DNA of 64,000 nt from Dyella sp. SG609 (GTDB lineage: Bacteria; Pseudomonadota; Gammaproteobacteria; Xanthomonadales; Rhodanobacteraceae): positions 1 to 64,000 of the forward strand of contig NZ_JAAZQJ010000001.1 of the NCBI RefSeq assembly GCF_012275375.1. The letters run 5' to 3'. Below the pieces are notes generated by a model that was not told where the DNA came from, did not search any database, and saw only the letters and a list, made by a program, of their open reading frames with translations. The translations under genes were made by a program, and so were the position numbers. The stretch's first letter is position 1; each line of letters opens with the position of its first letter. This document shows, in pieces, positions 56,464 through 64,000 of this stretch.

Positions 56464-56589
56464 GGGCCAAGAGTTTTTCTCCGGCGGCCATCTAGCCGCC
56501 TGAAACCCCTGGGGCTTCCCACTCAACTTTTTGCGACGCAGCGTGACAGCTCGCCCGTTCAGCGCCTTAATTGGCGCCCGGGGATTTAG

Positions 56590-56678
56590 ATCGATCCAAA
56601 TAAAGCGTGATTCGGTTCATGCCGCGGAGACGACAGAACTGACGATTTTCCGGAGCCGTTAGTTTCAATCGATCCAAT
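56590..56678 (+). promoter_or_regulatory. Direct ATCGATCCAA repeats upstream of the TonB receptor
   Basis: ATCGATCCAA is repeated exactly, 79 bp apart (56590-56599 and 56669-56678), both in the same orientation. They may bind a sugar-responsive regulator, such as a LacI-type protein outside the window. Function is inference. Confidence 0.5.
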
Positions 56679-56771
56679 GACAGAGGAGGGCAGACGCGCA
56701 TCCGCAGCACGTGATCGAACGGGGGATATCCGCGCCGATGCAAAACGGCGCGCACCATGTAGGGGAGAGCA

Positions 56772-59700
56772 ATGACTTACCAGTCGCATGTGTTCACTCG
56801 CAAACCGCTGTACATCGCACTCGCTTTAGCCACTTTAGCCATGGGCAACGCACCCACGGCAGCCTTCGCCACACAGCCGGCCGCAGCTGCCGCGACGCCT
56901 GCCGCCACACCGGCGGCGCAACCGCAACAGGCCGCCGACGGCGCGCAATCCAGCAGTACCGACGAGAAGAAAACCGGCAAGGACAAGAATGGGGACAACC
57001 GCAACCCCACCACCTTGCAGACGGTCGTGGTCACCAGCTTCCGCCAGTCGGTCGACCAGAACATGCAGGACAAGCGTGATTCCAATTCCATCGTCGAAGT
57101 GATCAATGCGCAGAACATCGCGCAGTTCCCGGCCAAGAACATCGCCGATGCCCTGGCGCACGTACCCGGCGTGGTGATCAGCCGCGAGTCGGGCGAAGGC
57201 AAGACCGTCAGCATCCGCGGCCTCGCGCCCGAGCTGACGCTGACCCAGTTGAACGGCAACTACGTGGCGTCGGCCGACACCTCGGCGGGCCTCTCGCGTT
57301 CGTTCAACTACACCTTGTTCCCGGCCAACATGTTCGCGGACATCAAGCTCTACAAGAGCCTTGAAGCGCGCCTGGACGAAGGCGGCATCGGCGGCAACGT
57401 CGACCTGCGCACGCGCCGTCCGCTGGAGATGGCGGCGAACGAAGGCTTCATCTCCGGCACCGCCGCCAGCTCCGACACCAGCTCGAAGACGGAACCGCAG
57501 GTCTCCGCGCTGTGGTCGTGGAAGAACAAGGACGAAACCTTCGGCGTCCTCGTCGCGGGCTCCTACCAGAAGCGCCAGGCGACCACCTACGAAGCCGATG
57601 CCACCAGCTGGCACTGGTGGTCGGACAACTGCACGGACCACACCACCTGCACCCAGCCGCCGGTGAACGTCAACGGCAGGCCGTATCCGTCCGCGGTCAA
57701 CAACAACATCGACCTGTGGGGCAATGGCGTCGTCGACCAGGCCGGGCACGTCTCCAACGGCTTCTGGATGCCGCAGCAGTTCGCCACCAGCCGCAACGAC
57801 CTGACCCTGAAGACCAAGGGCGCCCAGGCCACGATGCAGTTCAAGCCGAGCGACCACTTCCTGCTGACCGGCAACTACTTCCGCTTCCAGCGCCAGCAGA
57901 CGCAGATCACCAACACCCTGGAAATTCCCGAGTGGGGCCTGCCCAACAACAGCAACTACGCCGACCAGAACGGCCGCCTGCTCGCGCCCAACGGCCTGAC
58001 CTTCGACAAGTCCGGCACGATCGTCACGGGGGCGAACTACGTGTTGCCGCCGGCGGGCGTCGGATGCAATGCCGCGGTGAACCCGGTCACCGGCGCCGCC
58101 CGCCAGGCGGTGGACGTGTGCTCGACGGAAATCCCGTGGCTCAACGGCAATTACTCCGTCGAGAAGGCCACCTCGCAGACTCTCAACCTGGAAGGCGAAT
58201 GGGATAACGGCGGCAGCCTCAGCGGCTCGTTCAACGTCGGCCGGACCTGGGCCAAGGGCGGCCCCTCCATCGAACTGGGCATGGCGGCCAAGCCGCGCAA
58301 TTTCGTGAACGGCCAGTGGGTGGACGGCAGCACCGGCGCGGCCTGGACCTTCAGCGGCAAGCCGGGCATCGTCGCCGACCAGTCGGTACTGCAGAACATG
58401 CTGGCCGGCGCGGGCCAGGTCGACCTGGGTTCGACCGGCTCCAACATGGTCAATACCCGCACCTCGCAGAACTTCGCGCAGGCGGACTTCACCTGGGCGT
58501 TCGAGTCGTCGTGGCTGCAGTCGCTGCAGTTCGGCGCCAAGTACAGCGATGCCAATGCCGAACAGCAGAGCAACGAGGTGCGCTGGTACTGCAAAGGCAC
58601 CACCTCGCAGTTCCAGACCTGCGATCCGACCGCGGGCCAGCTGCCGGCGAGCTTCCTCCTGCCCAATTACCTCAACGGCGCGAACCATGCCTACGAGGAC
58701 AGCATCTTCCCGGCGATCAATTTCCCGGCGTACTACAACCATCTCAATTCGACCTACGACCGGGTGATCTACAACAAGCCGCAGAACAAGTCGTCGATCG
58801 GCGAGAAGATCGCCGCCGCCTACGTGCAGGCGAACTTCGACACGGGCACCATCCGCGGCAACGTCGGCCTGCGCTTCGTCTCCACCAAGCAGGACCTCAC
58901 GGTCGCCAACCAGGTCACCACCAACAACGCGGTGTACTACCACGATGCCGGCGGCAACATCCTGATCTGCCCGGCCTCGGGCATCAACGCGGGCGGCGGC
59001 AAGTGCGCGCCGGGCGACTTCCAGTACCTGCCGCGCGAAGTGGCGGTGGTGGAGAACTTCACCAACTCGACCACCAACAAGCGCTACAACAAGCTCCTGC
59101 CAAGCTTCAACGTCGCCTGGACCATTGCCGACCAGTTCGTCCTGCGCGCCGCCGGCTCGCAGGCGCTGGCACGCGCCAACTACACCGACCTGGCGCAGCT
59201 CGGCCAGCTCACCAACAACACGCAGGACTACTACAACGACCGCAAGCAATTCGGCGCGCCGCTGCCGGGCTGGTACGGCTCCGGCGCCAACGCCGAGCTG
59301 AAACCCTTCACCGCCACCCAGTTCGATCTCGCCGGCGAGTGGTACTACGCCCCCCACGGCGTGGTCGGCATCGACCTGTTCCAGAAGAAGGTGAAGAACT
59401 TCGTCGTCCCGGTCACCGTCAACAACATCGACGTGAACGTAGGCGGTACCCAGACCAACTTCCGCCAGTACAGCACCAATGCCAACGGCCGCTCCGGCAC
59501 GTCGAAGGGCATCGAGCTTTACGCGCAGCACACCTGGGACTCGGGCTTCGGCTATATCGCCAACTACACGCTCAACAAGACCAACGAAACCGCGGTGACG
59601 CTGGGCGACACGCAGGTGGGCAAGGCGGAGCTGATCGGCAGCGCGAAGTACGCGGCGAATATCTCGCTGTTCTACGAAAAGCACGGCCTGCTGCTGCGCG

Positions 59701-59969
59701 CCAGCGAGAACTGGACGGGCCGCACCATGCAGGGCCTGGCCGCGGGCTTGCCGATCTATGCGCAGCCGTATCACCAGATCGATCTGAACGGCGACTACGA
59801 GATCAACAAGCACTTGATGGTCACCGCGTCGATCATCAACTTCAACAAGGCCACGCCGCACACCTACCTCGGTGGCGACACGCGCGCGCGCCTGGTCCAG
59901 TTGATGTATCCGGGCCGGCAGTACTACCTGGGCGTGACCTACAAGTTCGGTGGAGACAGCAACCGGTAA
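56772..59969 (+). CDS. TonB-dependent outer-membrane receptor
   Basis: A 1065-residue receptor for energised uptake across the outer membrane. Signal peptide IALALATLAMGNAPTAAFA. A Pro/Ala-rich linker is followed by the TonB-box-like TLQTVVVTSFR near residue 82-92. The plug domain starts FPAKNIADALAHVPGVVISRESGEGKTVSIRGLAPELTLTQLNG. The large barrel ends YYLGVTYKFGGDSNR, six residues past the usual terminal Phe. This is the Xanthomonas/Caulobacter-type subfamily (TIGR01782-like), which often carries glycans. Directly upstream of a GH92 mannosidase, so mannose-containing oligosaccharide is the likely substrate. Confidence 0.94.
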   Translation: MTYQSHVFTRKPLYIALALATLAMGNAPTAAFATQPAAAAATPAATPAAQPQQAADGAQSSSTDEKKTGKDKNGDNRNPTTLQTVVVTSFRQSVDQNMQDKRDSNSIVEVINAQNIAQFPAKNIADALAHVPGVVISRESGEGKTVSIRGLAPELTLTQLNGNYVASADTSAGLSRSFNYTLFPANMFADIKLYKSLEARLDEGGIGGNVDLRTRRPLEMAANEGFISGTAASSDTSSKTEPQVSALWSWKNKDETFGVLVAGSYQKRQATTYEADATSWHWWSDNCTDHTTCTQPPVNVNGRPYPSAVNNNIDLWGNGVVDQAGHVSNGFWMPQQFATSRNDLTLKTKGAQATMQFKPSDHFLLTGNYFRFQRQQTQITNTLEIPEWGLPNNSNYADQNGRLLAPNGLTFDKSGTIVTGANYVLPPAGVGCNAAVNPVTGAARQAVDVCSTEIPWLNGNYSVEKATSQTLNLEGEWDNGGSLSGSFNVGRTWAKGGPSIELGMAAKPRNFVNGQWVDGSTGAAWTFSGKPGIVADQSVLQNMLAGAGQVDLGSTGSNMVNTRTSQNFAQADFTWAFESSWLQSLQFGAKYSDANAEQQSNEVRWYCKGTTSQFQTCDPTAGQLPASFLLPNYLNGANHAYEDSIFPAINFPAYYNHLNSTYDRVIYNKPQNKSSIGEKIAAAYVQANFDTGTIRGNVGLRFVSTKQDLTVANQVTTNNAVYYHDAGGNILICPASGINAGGGKCAPGDFQYLPREVAVVENFTNSTTNKRYNKLLPSFNVAWTIADQFVLRAAGSQALARANYTDLAQLGQLTNNTQDYYNDRKQFGAPLPGWYGSGANAELKPFTATQFDLAGEWYYAPHGVVGIDLFQKKVKNFVVPVTVNNIDVNVGGTQTNFRQYSTNANGRSGTSKGIELYAQHTWDSGFGYIANYTLNKTNETAVTLGDTQVGKAELIGSAKYAANISLFYEKHGLLLRASENWTGRTMQGLAAGLPIYAQPYHQIDLNGDYEINKHLMVTASIINFNKATPHTYLGGDTRARLVQLMYPGRQYYLGVTYKFGGDSNR

Positions 59970-59980
59970 GCAGAAACGAC

Positions 59981-60014
59981 GGGGCCGGGTGCATCACCCG
60001 GCCCCTGTTCTTTT
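59981..60014 (+). terminator. Terminator-like hairpin between receptor and GH92 genes
   Basis: GGGGCCGGGTG (59981-59991), loop CAT, CACCCGGCCCC (59995-60005), then TGTTCTTTT. A perfect 11-bp stem with a broken T-run, 11 bp after the receptor stop and before the GH92 start, so it may reduce read-through rather than stop it. Confidence 0.8.
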
Positions 60015-60030
60015 CCAGAGGGAAAACCGC

Positions 60031-62403
60031 ATGAATACCTCCATGGCACGCCTTCCCCATCGTGCCGTCGCGGCCGCGCTGTCGGCGCTCGCGGTGGTGA
60101 CTTCAGCGATGGCCGCACCGGCGCAGGACTCCATGCATGCGGCTCCCGCCACGGCGCCGGCGGACATCGCCAATCCCCTGGTCGGCACCGCCCCGCTGGA
60201 CCGGCAGGAACTGATCGGCAATGCGCCGCCTCCGGGCGAGCCGCTGTATTCCGGCATGACCTCGCCCGGCGCGAGTCTGCCGCAAAGCTCGACCGAAGCG
60301 GCGCCGGTCAATATCAATGTCGATCTCAGTTACCCGACCGGCGTGGCCACTTCGTACGGCTATGGACGCCCTACGATGATCGGCTTCACCGGCGGCGGCG
60401 GTTCGACCTATGGCGGGCGCGGCACGCCGATGGTCATGCCGGTGGTGGGCGACTGGACGGTGCCGCCGGATTACACGCCAGCGTATTACGACAAGGCCAG
60501 CGAGCGAGCGTCGCCCGGCTACTACGCGGTGGATCTGGCCAGCTTCCACACCAGGGCGGAGCTGACGGCGACGCAGCGGACCACGCTGATGCGCTTCACC
60601 TTCCCGGCGAGCCGCCGGTCCAACGTGGTGATCAATCTGCGCCGCGCTGGCGGCGAGGTGGAAGTGGTTGGCGACCGTACGATCCGCGGTGTCAGCACGG
60701 ATGGCCGCGCGTCGCGCGACCCCAATGGCGCCTGGTTCGTGGCGGAGTTCTCGCGGCCGTTCGCGGCGTTCGGCAGCTTCCATGCAAACCGCGAGCACGA
60801 GGGTTACGGTATCGGTGGGCAGGATGTGGAAGCCGGCCGGCGCAAGATTTCCGGCAGCTATGCCGGCGCCTACGTCACGTTCGATACCCAGGCCGGCGAG
60901 CAGGTACTGGTAAAGATCGCGCATGGCCACAGCGCCGAGGAAGCCGAGCAGCGGTTGCGTGCCGAAGATCCTGCCTGGGATTTCGACGGGATCCATGCGC
61001 GGGCCCGTGCAGCCTGGGCGCAGCTGTTCGAGCGCGTCGAAGTCACCGGCGGCACGCCGAAGCAGCGCATGCTGTTCTATTCGACGCTGTACCACTCGTT
61101 TGCCAGCCCGCGCCTGGTGGCGCGCAAGGGCGAGCGCTTCATCGACAGCAAGGGCCAGGTGCAGGTCGCCGGCTACGACCGCTACGGCCCCGTGCCATTC
61201 TGGGATACGGGCCGCAACCAGATCGTGCTGCTGATGCTGCTGGAACCGAAGGTGGTGCAGGACATCATGCGTTCCGAGCTGGATATGGCGCGCGAGCGGG
61301 GCTACATGAACACCTCGTTCCATGGCGACCATGCGGTCTTTCTTTACGACGGCGCGTGGCAGCGCGGCATTCCGTTCGATTACGCTTCCGCCTATGCGTA
61401 TCTGCGCAAGAACGCCACCGACCCGAACGGGCCGCGCGGTTATCTGGCCGAGTACATCAAGAATGGCTGGATCTCCGATATCGTTCCGCCGGGAAATCCC
61501 AGCCCGCCTTATGCCGGCGGCAAGGCCGGCGCGGCGACCACGCTGGAATACGCCTGGGACGACCATGCGCTGGCCGATGTCGCCAGGCGCCTGGGCAAGG
61601 CGGAAGACGCGCAGATGTTCATGCGCCGCGCCGCGAGCTATCGCAACGTATTCGATCCTTCGGTGGGTTTTGTTCGTGGACGCACCGAGGACGGCCAGTG
61701 GATTTCGCCATTCGATCCGGGCGAGCCGTACTACAACTTCATGATGAAGGAGGCGTCGGGTTGGTCCACGCTGTGGCTGGTGCCGCATGACGTGCAGGGC
61801 CTGATCGAACTGCTCGGCGGACGCGATGGATTCAATGCCAAGCTGGACGCATTCTTCTCCACGCCTTATCGGCCCAAGGGTATCTGCCGCGATTGCACCG
61901 GCCTGATCGGGCAATACGTGCAAGGCAACCAGCCGGATCAGCAGGCCGCCTATCTCTATGCGTGGAGCGGGCAGCCGTGGAAGACGCAGGCGCTGGTGCG
62001 CCGCATTCTCGAAGATCTCTATGGCAGCGACGCCAGTGGTTATGGCTATCCGGGCATGGACGACCAGGGTTCGACCTCGTCCTGGTATGCGCTGAGCGCG
62101 ATGGGTTTCTATCCGGTCGATCCGGCGACTCCCGATTACATTATCGGCAGTCCGATTTTCGACCGGGTGCGTTTGCGCATGGGCAATGGCAAATCGTTCG
62201 AGATCGTCGCGCGCAATAACTCGGCGAAGAATATTTATATCCAGTCCGCGACGCTCAATGGCAAGCCATGGAACAAACCATGGTTCAGCCATGCCGACAT
62301 CGCTGGCGGCGCGACGCTGGAACTCCAGATGGGGCCGGAGCCGAACAAGGCGTGGGGTGCGGATCCGGGCGATGCACCGGCGTCGATGACCGCCGCGCAC
62401 TGA
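60031..62403 (+). CDS. GH92 family alpha-mannosidase
   Basis: A 790-residue exo-alpha-1,2-mannosidase-type glycoside hydrolase, exported (ALSALAVVTSAMAAPA). GH92 marks are ANPLVGTAPL at the start of the mature part, PFWDTGRNQIVLLMLLEP in the catalytic domain, and GYPGMDDQGSTSSWYALSAMGFYPVDPATPDYIIGSPIFDRVRL, the family's conserved C-terminal block (normally GNDDxGQMSxWYV; here MDDQGSTSSWYA). It shares the locus with the TonB receptor. The protein presumably acts in the periplasm on mannosyl glycans brought in by the receptor. Start follows AGAGGG. Confidence 0.92.
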   Translation: MNTSMARLPHRAVAAALSALAVVTSAMAAPAQDSMHAAPATAPADIANPLVGTAPLDRQELIGNAPPPGEPLYSGMTSPGASLPQSSTEAAPVNINVDLSYPTGVATSYGYGRPTMIGFTGGGGSTYGGRGTPMVMPVVGDWTVPPDYTPAYYDKASERASPGYYAVDLASFHTRAELTATQRTTLMRFTFPASRRSNVVINLRRAGGEVEVVGDRTIRGVSTDGRASRDPNGAWFVAEFSRPFAAFGSFHANREHEGYGIGGQDVEAGRRKISGSYAGAYVTFDTQAGEQVLVKIAHGHSAEEAEQRLRAEDPAWDFDGIHARARAAWAQLFERVEVTGGTPKQRMLFYSTLYHSFASPRLVARKGERFIDSKGQVQVAGYDRYGPVPFWDTGRNQIVLLMLLEPKVVQDIMRSELDMARERGYMNTSFHGDHAVFLYDGAWQRGIPFDYASAYAYLRKNATDPNGPRGYLAEYIKNGWISDIVPPGNPSPPYAGGKAGAATTLEYAWDDHALADVARRLGKAEDAQMFMRRAASYRNVFDPSVGFVRGRTEDGQWISPFDPGEPYYNFMMKEASGWSTLWLVPHDVQGLIELLGGRDGFNAKLDAFFSTPYRPKGICRDCTGLIGQYVQGNQPDQQAAYLYAWSGQPWKTQALVRRILEDLYGSDASGYGYPGMDDQGSTSSWYALSAMGFYPVDPATPDYIIGSPIFDRVRLRMGNGKSFEIVARNNSAKNIYIQSATLNGKPWNKPWFSHADIAGGATLELQMGPEPNKAWGADPGDAPASMTAAH

Positions 62404-62608
62404 AGCCGGATTACTGGTTATTCGAATTCCAGGGAGGCAGCGCCAAGCTGCGACTAAGGCTTCGTGCATGTGCCCCTTCACTTTGATATGGGGCGCCTTC
62501 ATTTGTCGCAGACGCGGCGTTCTGCCTCGACGTCCAAGAATGTCCCCGCGGCCGTAAACGCGCACGCCGGTCCGCATCCATTCGCCATGTGCGCACGAGG
62601 ACTTCAAC

Positions 62609-62800
62609 ATGCCCAATACCAACAACCCCGGTAATCGCGGTGGTGATCACGCCTCGCACGAGCAGCACGTCAAAGCAGGCCAGCAGAGCCACAAGAACGA
62701 CAGCGACAGCAGCAACAAGCAGGCAGGCTCCAGCGGCCAGCGTGGCGGCAGCCACGAGCAGCACGTGAAGGCTGGCGAGCAGAGCCACAAGAACCGTTGA
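62609..62800 (+). CDS. Small KGG-like stress protein
   Basis: A 63-residue hydrophilic protein built of two near-copies: GGDHASHEQHVKAGQQSHKN and GGSHEQHVKAGEQSHKN, joined by a Ser/Asn/Gly linker. It resembles the short repeat (KGG/GsiB-like) stress-induced family by composition and layout. GAGGA lies 8 nt before the ATG, so translation should be strong. Likely role in desiccation or general stress is inference from similar proteins. Confidence 0.8.
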   Translation: MPNTNNPGNRGGDHASHEQHVKAGQQSHKNDSDSSNKQAGSSGQRGGSHEQHVKAGEQSHKNR

Positions 62801-62808
62801 TCTTTTCA

Positions 62809-62828
62809 GGGCGGCCTTCGGGCCGCCC
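62809..62828. terminator. Hairpin between convergent genes
   Basis: GGGCGGCC (62809-62816), loop TTCG, GGCCGCCC (62821-62828). A stable UUCG-type loop between the small stress gene and the topoisomerase stop. Confidence 0.75.
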
Positions 62829-62840
62829 GCGCGGCGGCGC

Positions 62841-63878
62841 TTACCGTTTCTTGAGGTAACGCAGTACCGCCGATTCCAGCCGCCGCGGGTGACGACTCGT
62901 TTCCGGCGGCACCATGCGCGACAGACTGCCGTCTTCCCAGCCCGTAAAAGCGCGCGGATGGATGTATGAAGCGCGGCAGACGCTCGGTGTATTGCACAGC
63001 ACACCGGCCACTTGCTTGACTACTTCGTTGACCGCCTGCTGTCTGGCGCGCTTGGGTTTGTCAGGCGGCACCGGCGTGCGCGCCAGCAGGCCGATGGCAT
63101 ATACCGTGCCGGCCCAGGTGCGGAAATCCTTCGCGGTGAAATCGCCGCCGCCGATTTCGCGCAGATAATCGTTGACCATGCCCGAGTCCACGGCCTGCCG
63201 TTTGCCGTCGTCGTCCAGGTATTGGAACAGGCGCTGCCCGGGCAGTTGCTGGATGCGCGACAGCAGCCGGACCAGGCGCGGATCGTCGAGCTCGATCTCG
63301 CTGCGGCGTCCGCTCTTGGCTTTGAAGCTCAAGCGCAGTCGGCCGCGCCGCGGATGCACGTGATAGGAGCGCAGGGTGGTCAGGCCATAGCTGCCGTTCT
63401 CGCTGGCATACGGTTCGTTGCCGATGCGGATCTGCGTGGTGTCCAGCAGGCGCACCACCAGGGCGAGCACTTTTTCCCTGGGCCATCCCGGCAACGCCAG
63501 GTCGGCGCGGACCCTGCGCCGGATACGCGGCAGCGCCGCGCCGAAATCCCTGATGTGCTCGAACTTCCTGCCGTCCCGGATGCCGCGCCAGCGCGGATGG
63601 TAGCGATACTGCTTGCGTCCCTTGGCATCGCGGCCCGTGGCCTGAAGGTGGCCGCGCGGATGCGGGCAGATCCATACGTCGCGATAGGCCGGCGGTATTG
63701 CCAGCGCGCGGATGCGTGCCAGCACATCTTCCCGCGTCACGCGGCGGCCTCGTGCATCCAGATAGACGAAACCCTTGCCGCGGCGATATCGCCGCAAGCC
63801 TGCCTGATCGTCGCTGACATACATGAGCCGCACCGCCGCGGCGTCCGATGCGGCAGCAGCAGGTTTTCGTCGCGCCAT
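62841..63878 (-). CDS. DNA topoisomerase IB (bacterial/viral type)
   Basis: A 345-residue type IB topoisomerase that relaxes supercoils through a 3'-phosphotyrosyl link. The N-terminal part has VRLMYVSDDQAGLRRYRRGKGFVYLD and LAIPPAYRDVWICPHPRGHLQATGRDAKGRKQYRYHPRW. The catalytic residues follow: IGNEPYASENGSYGLTTLRSYHV (Arg/Lys region), KDFRTWAGTVYAI, and the active Tyr in CRASYIHP near residue 306. All are present. The start is the first ATG after a GC-rich leader. Common as a chromosomal accessory gene in these bacteria. Confidence 0.95.
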   Translation of the reverse strand: MARRKPAAAASDAAAVRLMYVSDDQAGLRRYRRGKGFVYLDARGRRVTREDVLARIRALAIPPAYRDVWICPHPRGHLQATGRDAKGRKQYRYHPRWRGIRDGRKFEHIRDFGAALPRIRRRVRADLALPGWPREKVLALVVRLLDTTQIRIGNEPYASENGSYGLTTLRSYHVHPRRGRLRLSFKAKSGRRSEIELDDPRLVRLLSRIQQLPGQRLFQYLDDDGKRQAVDSGMVNDYLREIGGGDFTAKDFRTWAGTVYAIGLLARTPVPPDKPKRARQQAVNEVVKQVAGVLCNTPSVCRASYIHPRAFTGWEDGSLSRMVPPETSRHPRRLESAVLRYLKKR

Positions 63879-64000
63879 TCCCGATTTCCTCGCCGGAGGT
63901 TTTCAGGTTTTCATCCGCGATGTGAAAGCGCCGCTTGAGCCAGATGAAAGTGAAGGCGAATGCTTAATCGCTATGCCTGGATTTCACGGCCGTGCCACCG

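Larger units (their letters stand above)
56384..56771. other. Intergenic region before the TonB receptor, 388 bp
   Basis: Gene-free. It contains the REP-like hairpin (56438-56463), two direct ATCGATCCAA sequences (56590-56599 and 56669-56678) and the receptor's ribosome-binding site AGGGGAGA. It is the control region for the glycan-uptake locus. Confidence 0.6.

Noticed and set aside
56835-59861. A 1008-codon open frame on the minus strand
   Set aside because: Shadow of the TonB receptor, with low-complexity Val/Gly/Arg composition and no domain.

Overview
The window is high-GC chromosomal DNA (by eye about two thirds G+C) with tightly packed genes. It looks like a gammaproteobacterium of the Xanthomonadales/Lysobacterales, most likely Rhodanobacteraceae (Dyella/Luteibacter/Frateuria-like). 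This is an inference from gene content: a copL-copA-copB copper operon, an XVIPCD-tailed type IV secretion effector, a DUF4785 exoprotein, a TonB receptor next to a GH92 mannosidase, and an intergenic palindrome family of the type seen in this order. I see no tRNA, rRNA, insertion sequence, prophage or CRISPR array.

Layout. 0-7.9 kb holds housekeeping and small accessory genes: mfd, a GNAT acetyltransferase, MmcQ/YjbR, VOC and CDF-transporter genes, an Slp lipoprotein and rlmJ. 8.0-11.7 kb is a copper operon, copL-copA-copB plus a c-type cytochrome with a His/Asp-rich tail. 11.8-14.4 kb is a LysR-controlled divergent NAD(P)-binding/MBL pair. 14.5-16.3 kb is an NfeR/NfeF-like (YqjI/YqjH) metal-responsive PadR regulator and ferric-siderophore reductase pair with three CGATATATCG operators. 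16.3-23.4 kb has AsmA, a cyclophilin, an alginate-lyase-like protein, a hydrolase and unknown genes. Four long palindromes lie between 7.8 and 18.7 kb.

23.5-25.6 kb is LysR-SDR-tautomerase. 25.6-32.6 kb is the first of the two most interesting loci: a bufferin-type RiPP metallophore cluster. Its reverse-strand order is ohr, bufA1, doxX, an alpha/beta hydrolase, bufA2, bufB (DUF692/MNIO) and bufC (DUF2063). A thioredoxin-like gene and an OmpR/EnvZ-type two-component system diverge from it. Two perfect hairpins separate the precursor genes from the modifying enzymes, and two GATACA-type boxes lie in the divergent promoter region.

32.7-38.7 kb carries an SDR, a DoxX protein, a TetR gene with tandem operators and a PAS-GGDEF(degenerate)-EAL membrane protein. 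39.0-41.1 kb is the second key locus: a probable immunity gene followed by an HExxH (metallopeptidase-like) effector with a C-terminal XVIPCD and Gln-rich tail, closed by a clear terminator. No T4SS structural genes are in the window.

41.2-45.5 kb has a secreted DUF4785/lipase-like pair and a PadR-CYTH-DNA-glycosylase operon. 45.5-56.4 kb holds GrpB, a LytS/LytTR two-component pair, an AraC gene, envelope proteins (OMP, RcnB-like, autotransporter barrel), YciI and GST genes. 56.8-62.4 kb is a TonB receptor plus GH92 mannosidase glycan-use locus. The window ends with a small stress-type repeat protein and a topoisomerase IB.
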